The position numbers and the translations under genes were made by a program. A stretch of 16,807 bases of DNA from Allomyces macrogynus ATCC 38327 (taxonomy: Eukaryota > Blastocladiomycota > Blastocladiomycetes > Blastocladiales > Blastocladiaceae): assembly GCA_000151295.1 (NCBI GenBank), contig GG745386.1:31203-48009 (forward strand), given 5' to 3'. This document shows positions 1 through 9,649 of the stretch, piece after piece. Under the pieces are notes generated by a model. The model was not told the origin of the DNA, did no database searches, and saw only the letters and a list, made by a program, of their open reading frames with translations. Each line of letters opens with the position of its first letter. Positions within the stretch are counted from its first letter, which is position 1.

Positions 1-219
1 GCAGACACGCGCCACGACACACTGCCGGTACTTTTCAAACAGCTCAGTGCACTCGGGCGTCGTCTCGCCCTTCAAAAACTTTTCCGTGTACCACTTGTTG
101 AAGCACGCGTCGTACTCGTGCTTCAATGGCGTGCAGTTCTTGCCTGTTCCATGTGTAAGCTCCGTGTTGGGTGGAGATGTCGCTGTCGTGTCGAGGGGGT
201 CGGTACCAATCGATTCCAT
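1..219 (-). CDS. MDM35: TRIAP1/Mdm35-like twin CX9C protein, 3' end cut by window edge
   Basis: Mdm35/TRIAP1 is a small intermembrane-space protein of mitochondria. It binds PRELI/Ups proteins, keeps them stable and so supports phosphatidic acid and phosphatidylserine transfer (family knowledge). The 73 visible residues hold the full twin CX9C pattern: C29-x9-C39 and C57-x9-C67. Between them is the hallmark block [13 protein letters not shown] (residues 39-51), and the second helix reads [11 protein letters not shown]. The first 28 residues are a polar Ser/Thr/Pro lead without a cleavable presequence, as expected for a Mia40 import substrate. The start is the ATG at 219-217, in a good context (ACCATGG). 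The frame is open at base 1, so the short C-terminal tail lies outside the window. No intron is needed in the visible part. It lies in tandem with eIF2 gamma on the same strand, about 400 bp downstream. Confidence 0.93.
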   Translation of the reverse strand, partial: MESIGTDPLDTTATSPPNTELTHGTGKNCTPLKHEYDACFNKWYTEKFLKGETTPECTELFEKYRQCVVARVC

Positions 220-618
220 GGTCGTGCGACAAGTTAGAACGCGGATAAGGTCGAGAAGAACGGAGATTTGAGCGTGATTGCAGATGGATTTCGATTTGGC
301 GCACGGTTGCGGTTTGTTGATCACAAATCACGATGTGTCTCTCGTAACAGAAACGACACGTCCCGCACCTGCACCACTGCCGTGATGGCAGCGGACCGCG
401 ACGACCGGCGCTCCTGGTGTTGCCAGGTATCGTTGCGCGGCGAGCATGTACCTCGTGCTCGTCGCGCGGATTCGTCGGTTCAGGACACAAAAGAATCCAA
501 TCGCGCACGACAGCGACGACGACCACAGACAGCCTCGCCGACTGGCAGAAAGAAAAACGAAAAATGAATTCATGCACACGCCCCCCCCCCCCCCCCCCCC
601 CAAATAACCAAAGTTGTT
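220..618. other. Spacer: eIF2 gamma 3' flank and MDM35 5' flank
   Basis: This 399-bp stretch lies between the eIF2 gamma stop and the MDM35 ATG, both on the minus strand, so it should carry the terminator of one and the promoter of the other. Open frames here on both strands are short and low-complexity, and none resembles a known protein. The one clear element is the C21 tract at 581-601. I see no TATA box, tRNA or clear repeat. Confidence 0.5.
581..601. repeat. C21 mononucleotide tract (G21 in the eIF2 gamma transcript sense)
   Basis: There are 21 uninterrupted C on the plus strand. Read in the sense of eIF2 gamma, this is a G21 run starting 18 nt after the stop codon, so it probably lies in the 3' UTR or at the transcript end. 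The exact length is unreliable, as with any long homopolymer in an assembly. Confidence 0.9.
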
Positions 619-2056
619 TTAATGGTCGAGGCACACGCCGCGCTTGAACTTGCCCCACCCAAACAAAAGCCAGGGGTTTTCGATACGGCGCGAGAGCGCA
701 ATCTTCTCGCCAATCTCCGGACACGCCGGCGAAGTGAGCTGGATCTGACCATGTCGGCCCTTGACGGACACGACGCGCCCGCCCGTCGACGTCGACCCAA
801 TGTTGACCATGAGCACCTCGCCCTTGGCCAGCTTCTGCACCTTGGTCTGCTTCTTGTCGTCCGACTTGACACCGAGCAAGCGGCGCAGCAAAAAGTAGTT
901 GATTTCGAGCTCCGTGTAGATCTGCGGCAGCTGGCCGACACTGCCGAGCACTTGGCCGACGAGACGGTCGGCACGGCACAGCGTCGGGTCGACCTTGGTG
1001 CCAACACCAATGAGACCGCCGGGCACGGCAAACTGCAGCGTGTTCGACTCGGTGAAGAGCGACACGACCTTGCTGAAAATGGGCTTGCACTGGATGCGGC
1101 CCTCGGCGTCCATCGAGACAATGCCCGGGCGAATCTCAATCTCGTCACCGAGCTTGAGGACACCGCACAGGATCGACCCACCGGCAACGCCACCCTTGAG
1201 GTCGTTGACCTCGGCACCGGGCTTGTTCACGTCAAACGAGCGAATGACAATCAGGCGCGGCGACGAGGCAAAGTCGCGCACGGGGATCGGAATGTTCTTG
1301 ACAATGTACTCGTTGACGGCGTCGACGTTGTACTTGAGCTGCGCCGAGATGGGCACGATCGGCGCGCCGTCGGCGACGGTGCCCTGCACAAACTTGAGGA
1401 TCGCCTCGTGCTGCTCCTTAGCCGCGGCTTCCTTGATCAGGTCGATCTTGTTTTGCAAGATGATAATGTGCTTGAGCTTCATGATTTCGATCGCGGCCAG
1501 GTGCTCGCGCGTCTGCGGCTGCGGGCACGACTCGTTGCCGGCAATCAGGAGCAGCGCCGCGTCCATGACGGGGCACCCTTCGCGCTCGCACGGGAACGAG
1601 GGGGCCTTGTCACTGCGGTACGACTTGTAGCAGCCAGGGCGGTGGCACTCGTCACTGTCGCACTTGTAGATCTGGAAGACGCGAAGATGGGAGCGTCAGC
1701 GCCCGCCGCGTCGCGGTCACCGCGCCAAAGAAAGTGGCAGCAAATCAAACTCACCTTGGCGTTGGCGTAACCCAGCTTGATGGTGATGTTGCGCTCGAGC
1801 TCGTTCTTGAAACGAACGGTCTGGACGCCCGAGATGGCCTTGACGACGGTCGACTTGCCGTGCGCGACATGGCCGATCGTGCCTGCGGGCGGGACGGGAA
1901 AGGCAGTGGGGTCGTGCGAGCTCTGAGTAATCAGTCGCGTGGCCACAAGCAGCAGATCACGGCGCGAAAACACCGACCAATGTTGATGGTGGCCTGGTTC
2001 TCAATGACCTCGGGCGAGAGCGGGTGCAACTTTGTCACGTCGATAGTCGTCGCCAT
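619..2056 (-). CDS. GCD11: Translation initiation factor eIF2 subunit gamma, lacking the G3/switch II segment
   Basis: This is the GTPase subunit that carries initiator Met-tRNA to the 40S ribosome. Exons are 2056-1978, 1882-1755 and 1671-619; introns are 1977-1883 (95 nt) and 1754-1672 (83 nt), both GT-AG. The product is 419 aa. Visible elements are G1 GHVAHGKS (30-37), the switch I region [13 protein letters not shown] (57-69), a four-Cys zinc knuckle (C73, C78/C83, C97, C102), G4 NKID (143-146) and G5 SAQ (178-180). Domains II and III follow without a break to the C-terminal [19 protein letters not shown]. After C102 the chain goes straight to [14 protein letters not shown]. In other eIF2 gamma proteins about 28 residues with DCPGHD (G3, switch II) lie between these points, and they are absent from the DNA here. 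With them the length would be about 447 aa, close to fungal orthologues. The gap is in frame. The gene is divergent from the kinesin. Confidence 0.93.
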
Positions 2057-2290
2057 GATTGAAAGGCTGGTGCAGTTCGGAGTGCAGGTCGGGCGGAGGT
2101 TGGCGTTGGGTGGGCGAAGAGGGACGAGACTCGTGGATCGCGCGGATCGCAGCGGCGTTTCGGGTTGTCGTTGGCGGGCGCGCTGCGTGCGGTCGTTGCT
2201 GGTGGCGTCGCCGTCGTGGTTCGATCGAGCGTCGTCGTCGTGGTGCTGCTGGCGCGGCTCGCGAGCGCGGCGACCGAGATCTGCGTCGGT

Positions 2291-2300
2291 TGCACGTGCA
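2291..2300. promoter_or_regulatory. E-box palindrome TGCACGTGCA
   Basis: This is a 10-bp perfect palindrome around CACGTG, the core bound by bHLH factors of the Cbf1/Pho4/USF type. It lies 36 bp from the larger palindrome in the same divergent promoter. A CACGTG can arise by chance in GC-rich DNA, so function is a guess. Confidence 0.3.
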
Positions 2301-2335
2301 GAAGCGTGATCGGTGCACGCTGACTACTTTCGAGT

Positions 2336-2351
2336 CATTTGGCGCCAAATG
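2336..2351. promoter_or_regulatory. 16-bp perfect palindrome with E2F/DP-type core
   Basis: The sequence CATTTGGCGCCAAATG is perfectly self-complementary. Its core TTTGGCGCCAAA (2338-2349) matches the symmetric E2F/DP consensus TTTSSCGC in both directions. It lies about 280 bp from the eIF2 gamma ATG and 320 bp from the kinesin ATG. E2F control of a mitotic kinesin would make sense, and early-diverging fungi are reported to keep E2F genes that Dikarya lost. Binding is inferred. Confidence 0.5.
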
Positions 2352-2672
2352 GCTCCGATGGTCGTGGAATAGCTCCATTTTATCGTGCCGATCATGTCAT
2401 TTGCGCTTCGGCTCTTTTCCTTAACTCGGGACATCGGATCGACCATCGGTCCATCGTCGCGCCGTTGTCCAGTACCGGCACGACCGCCATTCCAGCCTGA
2501 CCACAGCGCTCGGTGCCGTCGAGACTCCCCGCATTCGACAGGCCCGCGCCGCTCGCACCGCTCCGGCGCACCCAGAGCACCAGCCGGCCCCGCCTCGACC
2601 GGCATCAACCATCGAACCCGACCAACCCAGCAAACCGTTCATCTTCCCACACCAGCTCGCGAACCAGCAACC

Positions 2673-5600
2673 ATGCTCTCCTCCTCGTCGTCGGGCATCC
2701 CGGGCCCGCCAGGCGGCCTGCGCGCACCGACCGTGGCGCGGCCCGGCACGAGCAATTCGCCCCCACCAGGCATGCCGGCTGCCGAGCCCATGACCGTCGC
2801 CGTGCGCGTGCGCCCGCTCAGTAAAGCCGAGCTCAAGGCAAAGGCCACAGCCGTCTGGAAGGCCGCCAAGGGCAACGCCATCCAGCTCGACCGGCCCAAC
2901 GGGTCGTCGTTCAAGTTTGACCACGTCTACGACGGCACCGTGCAGAACGCGACCGTCTACGCCGACCTGGCCGAACCCGTGCTGAAAGCCGTTCTGCGCG
3001 GCGTCGACGGCACCATCTTCTGCTACGGCCAGACGTCAACGGGCAAGACGCACACGATGCAGGGCATTCGGGAGGACATGGGCCTGATCCCGCGCGCACT
3101 CGAGGCCCTTCTCGCGCTTCCGGGTCACAGACTCGACGCGCACCTACTCGGTTCACGCTCTCTACTACGAAGTCTACACGAGCCGTGCGCGACTGCTCAA
3201 CCCAGCCGGGTCCGGTGCTGGGTTCCTCGTCGTCGTCATCAACCTCGTCGCTGCAACTGTTTGACGACCCGGAATCCAAGCAAGTGCGCATCAAGGACCT
3301 AACCGAACTGCCCATCACCAAATTCAAGCGCACGCTCTCAGTCATCAACAAGGCCGAGCAGCACCGCGCCACGGGCGCAACCGATATTAACAAGAACAGT
3401 TCCCCGGTCGCACACGTTCCTTGTCATGGCCGTCACCTCGTGCGCCGTCGCCAACAACAACGACGTGCGGTCCGCCAAACTCACCTTTGTCGACTTGGCC
3501 GGGTCCGAGTCGGCCGAGGTGTCGCGCGCAAAAGGCGCACAATTGCACGAGGGCGGCCACATCAACAAGTCGCTGCTCGCGCTCAAGACGGTCATTCATA
3601 AACTGGCGCAGCCGGCTGCGCGCCGCGAGCAAGTGCTGTTTCGCGAGTCGAAGCTCACGCGGCTGCTGCAGGCGTCGCTGTGCGGGCACGCCAAAACGGC
3701 CATGATTTGCACAGTCACGCCTGCTTCGACGCACCTCGAAATCACGCGCAAGGCCATTCAGCTCGCGGCGACGGCGCGCCGCATCCAGGGGGCGCCTGTC
3801 CCGACGTCCATTCCTGTCCCAGAGCCCGAACCGATGCTCGGCTCCACGGTTCCGGTTAGCTCCAGTCTGCCAATGCCGCCAACTTCTGTTGTGTCCGCAG
3901 CGCCCGCAGCAGCAGCAGCAACAGCAGCAGCGGCAACAGCAGCACCCGCGACCTCTTCCTCGGCTCCATCGCCGTCCTCGTCCTCGCAGCTCCCAGCGCC
4001 GTCGTCGCAGCCGTCGGGCCTGCTCTTTGCCAAGCCGGTCTCGCCAGCGTCGTCGCTGCCATCCTCGCTCCCAGCGCCCTCGTCGCTCCCGGCCTCTTCG
4101 CCCGCGGTGACTGCTTCGCTCGCGACCTCGCCGGCCCCGGCACCATCATCGCCGGCCCCTGCTGGCTCGAACGAATCGAACGTGACGCCCCCGCTCGCGA
4201 ACACGGCCACGACCCCGTTCATCCCGGCCAATCTTCCCACGGCAGCGCAGTCCCAGCCCAAACCATCAACGCAGACGCAGTTCGACCCGTCGACGCAGTG
4301 CAGCGTCGATGACTTGCAGGACATGATCACCGCGCGGCTCTCGCCGATCCTCGGGTCCGTTGTACTGCGTCCCTCTCATTCACGCCCACCCATTCGCATC
4401 ACTGACATGCCCATATCTCTGTTCTCCAGTGCCGCCGCGCCCGGGTCCCTGAAACGTGTGCGGTCCACGAGCGCTGACGACGATGCCTCCGCCGACGTCA
4501 CCTCCACCTCGACGGCTCCCTCCAACGGCGACGCGCGCCCCACCAAACGCCCGCGGCTCGAAGCCTACCTCGACACGATCGCCGACCAGATCGCGGCCGT
4601 CACTCAGTCGCGCGACGAGCACATGGCCGACGCACACAGGCTTGCGGGCGAAATCGCCGCCGCGAACGCACGGGTCGCGCAACTCGAGGCTGATTTGGAT
4701 GGGAAGGGGCGCGATATGGAGACGGTGCGCGCCGATTTGGTGGCCGCGCGGGAGGGAGTGGTCGCACAGGCCGCGGAGCTCGCGAGCGCGCGTGCGGAGG
4801 TGGATGCGGAGCGCGTGCGCGCGAACGAGTTGGAGGGGGAGTTGGCGGCGAAACGCGCGGCGCTGGAGAAGGTCGAGGCCGAGCTCGTGGTGCTGACGGC
4901 GCGTGTGGCCGACGCGGATGCGCGGATTGCCGCTGCCGAGGCGGCGACGGCCGAGTCGGCGGCGCGGGAGCGAGATGCTTCTGTTGCAGACATGCAGGCC
5001 AAGCTCTTCGCGGCCGAATCCGCGGCCAAGGACGCGCTCGTGCGCCGTGACGAAGTGGTTAGCGAAATCGACGCCGTGCGCGCGCAGTTGGCCGCGCACG
5101 AGGCGCAGGTCGCCGAACTGCAAGCCGCGACGACGCGCGTCGCCGAGCTGGAGCAGCTCGTCGCCGAGCACGACCAGCGTGCCACCACCGCCACTACGGC
5201 CGACGTCGACATGGCTGACGTGACGCGCGACACCGACCACGCTGCGACCCTCACCGACACGGCCCAGATCCGCGCATACGCACACCACCTCGACCGCGTC
5301 CTGCTCAGCCGCGAACAGGAATTCATTATCGCGCAGGCGCGCACCGAACAGCTCGCGGCTGACTTGGCCGCCGCGTTGCGCGAGCGGGATACGCTCGCTT
5401 CCGACCTGGCTACGGCGCGGGACCAGTACGCGCAGGAAGTGGCCGCGCGCAACGCCGTTCTCGAGCTGCACGCGGCGCTCGCGACTCAGCACGCTGCGCT
5501 ACAGGCTGATCTGCACGGTCTGCGCCGCGACCGCGACGAGGCCGTGCGGAAAATGGAGGCCGCGGAACGGGATGGAGTCGAGATGCGTGCGCGGCTCGCC

Positions 5601-8600
5601 GAGGTCGAGGCCGAAGTCGCGCGGCTCGTCGCCGCGGCGGCGGCTGCGGCGCCGGACGAGGCGATGCAGATCGATTCGGCTGTCGATCACGGGCAGACGC
5701 TCGTTGATGCGGCGCGCGCGGAACGGGACGCGATGGCTGCGCTGCTCGAGACCGAACGTGCTGCCGTGCGTGCCAAGGTGCAAGAGATGGAGACGCTCCA
5801 GGCGCGTGCTGCAGAGCATGCCGTGGATCTGGCCAAGGTGCAGGATGCGCTCGCGGCCAAGGAGACCGTGACCACCGACACGGCGAACCGCGCGGCCGGG
5901 CTCGAGGAGTCGCTTGCATCAACGCGCAGCGAGTTGGCCGCGGCCGAAGCGGCGGCCGCGGAACGTGCCGCGCAACTCGAGGCTCTGCAGGCGCAAGTGC
6001 AGACTGTGCACGACGAAGCCGCGGTCAAGACTGATGCGCTCGCGACCGTGCAGAACCAGGTGGATGGGCTGACCGCGACGATTGCCGAGCTTACGGCGCA
6101 GGCGCAGCAGGGCGCGACGGCACGAACCGAGCTCGAGGTGCAACTCGCGCAGCTGCAGGCCGACCTGACCGCGGCCACCCGCGCCAAGACCGCGCTCGAG
6201 GCCGATCTCGCACTCACATCGAGCACCGAGGCCGACATCCACGCCGTCGCGCGGCAAAGATCGCAGGAACTCGTGGCACTGCAGACCGAAATCGACACGC
6301 TCCGGTTGACACTCGACGGCAAGCAGGCGGAACTCATCGACCTCCAGACCCAACTTGATGCCGCGCGCGCCGAGACCGCCGACCTTCAATCGCGGTTCGC
6401 ACAGGGAATCGATCTTTATGCGCAGGTCAAGGAAGCCAAGGCCGCGGCCGACGCGGAAATCGAGCAGTTGCAGGATACGCTGACGGACATGGACGCGGAG
6501 CGCGCTGAGTTGCAGCGCACGCTCGCGGCCGCGCGCGACGACGCGCACGCCGCACACATGCGCGCTGAGACGGAACTTGACCGGTTACGTGATCGCGAAT
6601 TGGATTTGGTCGAGCAGTGCCGGACTCGCGATGACGAGCTGGAGCAGGTACGCGAGGCCGCTGCGCAAGTGCAGGCGGAAGTGGATGCGCGGCAGGTGAG
6701 TGTGGATGAGTTGACGGCGCATGTCGCAACGGGCGCGGAGCGGTTGGCGGTGGAAGTGGGGAAAGTCGCGGCGCTCCAGCTGGGGCAGATCGAGCTTCAG
6801 CAGGTGCTCGCGGCGGCGCAGGCGGCCGTGGACGAGTTGCGCGCGCAACTCACGGTCATGGAGGAGGCGGCGGCGGCCGAGCGCGCGGCGCGTGCCGAGG
6901 CCGATGCCAAGGTCGTGGATCTGGAACGGGTTCGCGCCGCCTTGGAAACCGAGCAGGCGGCGTTGCAGACCACGATCACGCAGCTGCAGACCGAGCAGAC
7001 CGCGGCCGCCGAGTCGGTCGCAACGGCTGCGCGGCAAATCGCGGGCTTGAAAGACGAAGTCGCGTCACTCACGTCCATCAAGGCCGAGCTGGAGACACGG
7101 CTCGTGCACGCACTTGCCGCAGCCGCGGCTGAGGCGCCGCATGCGGCGCGTGCCGCTGAACTCGAGGGCGAACTTGAAGTGCTCAAGCAGGACCTGGTCG
7201 GCGCATCGGCCGACATCGGCGAGCTGACGGCCGCACTCGAGGAGGCCACCCGCGGCGCCGAGGCCAAGCTGGCGCAGGTCGCAGCGTTGCAAGAGTCGCT
7301 GGCGGTTGCGCAGGCTGCTGTTGCCGCACGTGAGGCCGACCTGGACCGCGCCACGGCCGAGCTGGGCGAACTGCGCGCGACACACGCGACGCTCGTCGAG
7401 CAGCTCAACCAGCAAGTCACGCAGACTGAGGTCGACCGTGCTGCACTCGAGGCCGCGCACGCTTCGGCCATGAACCAGCTGCGCGCCGATCTCGACCAGA
7501 CACGGCACGCTGAGGTCGATGCAGTGACCGCACAGCTGCAGAGCTGCCAGCAGTTTATCGAGGAGCTCGAGGCGGGCGTACAGGAGAAGCTCGAGGCCGA
7601 TACAGCCAAGGACACCGAGATTGCTGCCGAGCGGCAAGCGCTTGAGGCGCTGCTGCATGACACGAAAGCGCAGCTCGACCGCGTGCAGACCAATTTGCGC
7701 GACGCGGTTGCTGCCCGCGACGCCCTGTCGGAGCGTACGGCGCAAGACGATGCTCAGCACACGCAGCAGCTGGCCGAGGCGCACGACTGCGTCGCGGCGC
7801 TCGAGCGCGAGCTGGCACAAGCGCAAGTCGAGACGCGTGCAGTGCGCGCCGAACTCGACGAGGCCGCCAAGTCGCAGCAAGAGGCGCGTGACTCGTTGGC
7901 GGAACTGCACGCCCAACTCACGTCCGTGCAGGCCGACCGCAACCAAATCGCGGACATGCTGACCAAGCAGCTCGACGGCGCGAAACTCACGGCCGGCGAG
8001 TACCAGGACGCCGTGACCGAGTTGCAGCATTGCATCGACGACCTGCAGCAGCAGCTCGCCGACGAGCGCAACGCGCGCGCGCGCGAAGCTGCGGCCGCAC
8101 GGCAAGCGGGGATCGAGCACCAAGCGCACATAGGCGCGCTCAAGGACCAGTTCGCGGCCAAAGCCCAGGAACTGTTCAACATGTCGGTGGAAATGGAGGT
8201 GTTGCGCACCAAGTTGCGCGGGCTCGAGGCGCAGAACGCTGCCGATGCGGTCGCGCAGGTCGCGCGCGAGCGCACTCCCTCGGCGTCGCTACGCATCTCG
8301 TCGCCAGTCGTGACGCGTCGCGCGTCCTCGTCGTCGTTGTCGGCCGCTGCGCCGAGCCCCGCACTGAGCCGTGTCTCGACGGGCCGCGTGTCGATTCCGA
8401 GCACGCCGGCGCCACTCGCATTGCGGAACCCGACAGCGGCGGCGGCCATAGCCGCAGCGAGTGATGGGTTGGCGTCAAGACCAGCGTCGACGCCTGGGAT
8501 CAAGTTCAGTGGGCCGAGTATCAGCAAGCCCCTGGGCGCAGTCCCAGTCAAGACGGTTGCCCACCCGTTGTGCAAGCCGGATGGGCAACCGGGCAAGCAG

Positions 8601-8654
8601 CACAAGTACATTAAGCAGGTGAAGGATGTCAAGCAAGAGTGCAACAACCAGTGA
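2673..8654 (+). CDS. Giant kinesin-7 (CENP-E-like) with frame breaks in the motor
   Basis: This is an N-terminal microtubule motor of about 1992 aa. Residues about 40-370 are the motor: P-loop GQTSTGKT (119-126), switch II DLAGSES (273-279), INKSLLALKTVIHKL and RESKLTRLLQ. The motif GTIFCYGQTSTGKTHTM and the motor end favour kinesin-7. A Pro/Ala/Ser linker (about 371-610) follows, then an almost unbroken coiled coil (about 632-1862) rich in Ala, Glu, Gln and Leu, then a Ser/Pro tail ending at TGA 8652-8654. That architecture fits CENP-E-type motors acting at kinetochores or spindles. The motor frame is not continuous. It runs in frame 3 to about 3106, frame 1 to about 3188-3230, frame 2 to about 3405, then frame 3 to the stop. 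Each change equals one extra base, for example CCCC at 3402-3405 where SSRSH needs CCC. The intact 1742-codon remainder argues for a live gene with sequence errors, but motor decay is possible. Confidence 0.85.
3906..3944 (+). repeat. GCA/CAG triplet-rich microsatellite inside the kinesin linker
   Basis: An imperfect GCA-type triplet run lies in the coding frame and gives an Ala-rich stretch in the linker after the motor. Interruptions (ACA, GCG) suggest it is fairly stable. Confidence 0.6.
4355..4429 (+). other. Candidate in-frame intron in the kinesin linker
   Basis: The 75-nt segment ends with a textbook 3' splice region: CACTGAC branch-like motif, pyrimidine tract, then TTCTCCAG. The only donor that keeps frame is GTCCGT at 4355, which is weak but resembles the GTCGGT donor of eIF2 gamma intron 1. 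The stretch stays open if not removed. It encodes residues unlike the Ala/Pro/Ser linker around it (a segment with HSRPPIRITDMPISLF). Its removal would shorten the protein by 25 residues. Confidence 0.4.
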
Positions 8655-9114
8655 GCTGGGGTGGTTGATGATCGCGACCGTTTGTGCTTTGAAGACGTGC
8701 TGACTTGGCGGCTAGGTTGTTTACATTTTGATGTGAATCCCTTTTTCTAATTATCGTCGTTCGCTGTTGTCGATCTGTGATTTTGTTTTTTGGACAACAT
8801 GGCTAAAAGTTGGGCGCTCTTCCGGTTTTGTTGTGCTGGAAAGACACATACCTCTCTCAATCGCATCAGTTTGGGCCATGGCCACATGCTTCAGAACACC
8901 GCAAGCGCAAGTAAGCGTTCCGTCACGATAAATGGGCACGCTCCAGGTTTATGGTGAGGTAATTGCGAGAATTTTCCGTTTTGGGTTGATGCATTTGGGC
9001 ATCTACTTTATGACTTTGTGAGCGTGCACAAGTGGAAGGAGTGCGCAACCTCGGACCGCACGGCCCACCGTGCTGGTCGCTGCTGGATCCATCGAGGACG
9101 GGGCCGTGCGACCT

Positions 9115-9140
9115 GTCCGTCGCGTCGGTGCGCGACGGAC
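9115..9140. repeat. Perfect 10-bp inverted repeat with 6-nt loop
   Basis: The arms GTCCGTCGCG (9115-9124) and CGCGACGGAC (9131-9140) are exactly complementary around the loop TCGGTG. The stem has 8 G-C pairs of 10 and would be very stable as RNA on either strand. It has no T-run after it and lies about 460 bp past the kinesin stop, so it is not an obvious terminator. Confidence 0.7.
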
Positions 9141-9649
9141 CGCGCACCGTTGTTTGGTGTGTGGTTGTTTTGGTTCCTCTTGTTCGTTTGTGATAAATAG
9201 ACGTCGGCCCCGCGCCACAGCGTAGTCGGCAGCATCGCTTCTGAAAATCCGTGCCCTCGGCCCGGTCATGGGTCGACTCCCATTGTGCCAAAACGGTGGA
9301 TTACAGGGTGTAGAGCAGCCTTGCCATCGTCCTGTGGAAGATCTGCTCGATGACCGCTAACCGTTTGGCCGAAACGGCTGGAATGGTTAAGCGTCGCTAC
9401 TTTAGCCGTAACAGCTACGCTCAAGATGGTTAGTTCAATGCTGCAAGGTAACCATGACCTGCGTTTTCGCTCGTGGACGTGGGTGTTCTGCATCGGCCGT
9501 GAAAGGAGCGAACAGGACGGGCGAGTGTTGGGGAACCAAACCGACACGACAGATGGAGGGCAGACCGTGTTGGTGCATTATTGTGGCCGTCACTTTGTCA
9601 TGACACCGCCGCCCAGCATCCACGAAGTCGAAAGATGGTCATAAATCCA

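Larger units (their letters stand above)
2057..2672. promoter_or_regulatory. Divergent promoter region between eIF2 gamma and kinesin
   Basis: The region is 616 bp between two head-to-head ATGs. It should hold both promoters and 5' UTRs. It contains an E-box palindrome at 2291-2300 and a 16-bp E2F-like palindrome at 2336-2351. No clear TATA box is seen. An in-frame ATG at 2394 would add 93 residues to the kinesin. I treat that stretch as 5' UTR, because its translation is Arg/Pro/Ser-rich and not motor-like, and because the ATG at 2673 has the better context. Confidence 0.6.

Noticed and set aside
622..1770. 382-codon plus-strand open frame
   Set aside because: It lies antisense to the conserved eIF2 gamma exons and runs through intron 2. 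Its residues are a mirror of GC-rich codon use with no motif.
2394..2672. Upstream in-frame ATG extending the kinesin by 93 residues
   Set aside because: The extension is Arg/Pro/Ser-rich with weak start context. The ATG at 2673 sits about 40 residues before the motor, which is usual.
3109..3405. Introns as the cause of the kinesin frame changes
   Set aside because: Motor-like sequence is continuous across the break points, leaving no room for an intron of normal size.
4380..8129. Long minus-strand frames (370 and 354 codons) under the kinesin
   Set aside because: They are antisense to the coiled-coil coding region. High GC at codon ends suppresses stops on the opposite strand, and the sense frame is the one with motor and heptad-like features.
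9380..9450. tRNA-like stretch (GGAATGGTTAAGCGTCGCTAC, then GGTTAGTTCAATG)
   Set aside because: The first part recalls a Leu/Ser tRNA D arm, but the T stem does not pair and there is no GGTTCRANNCC B box.
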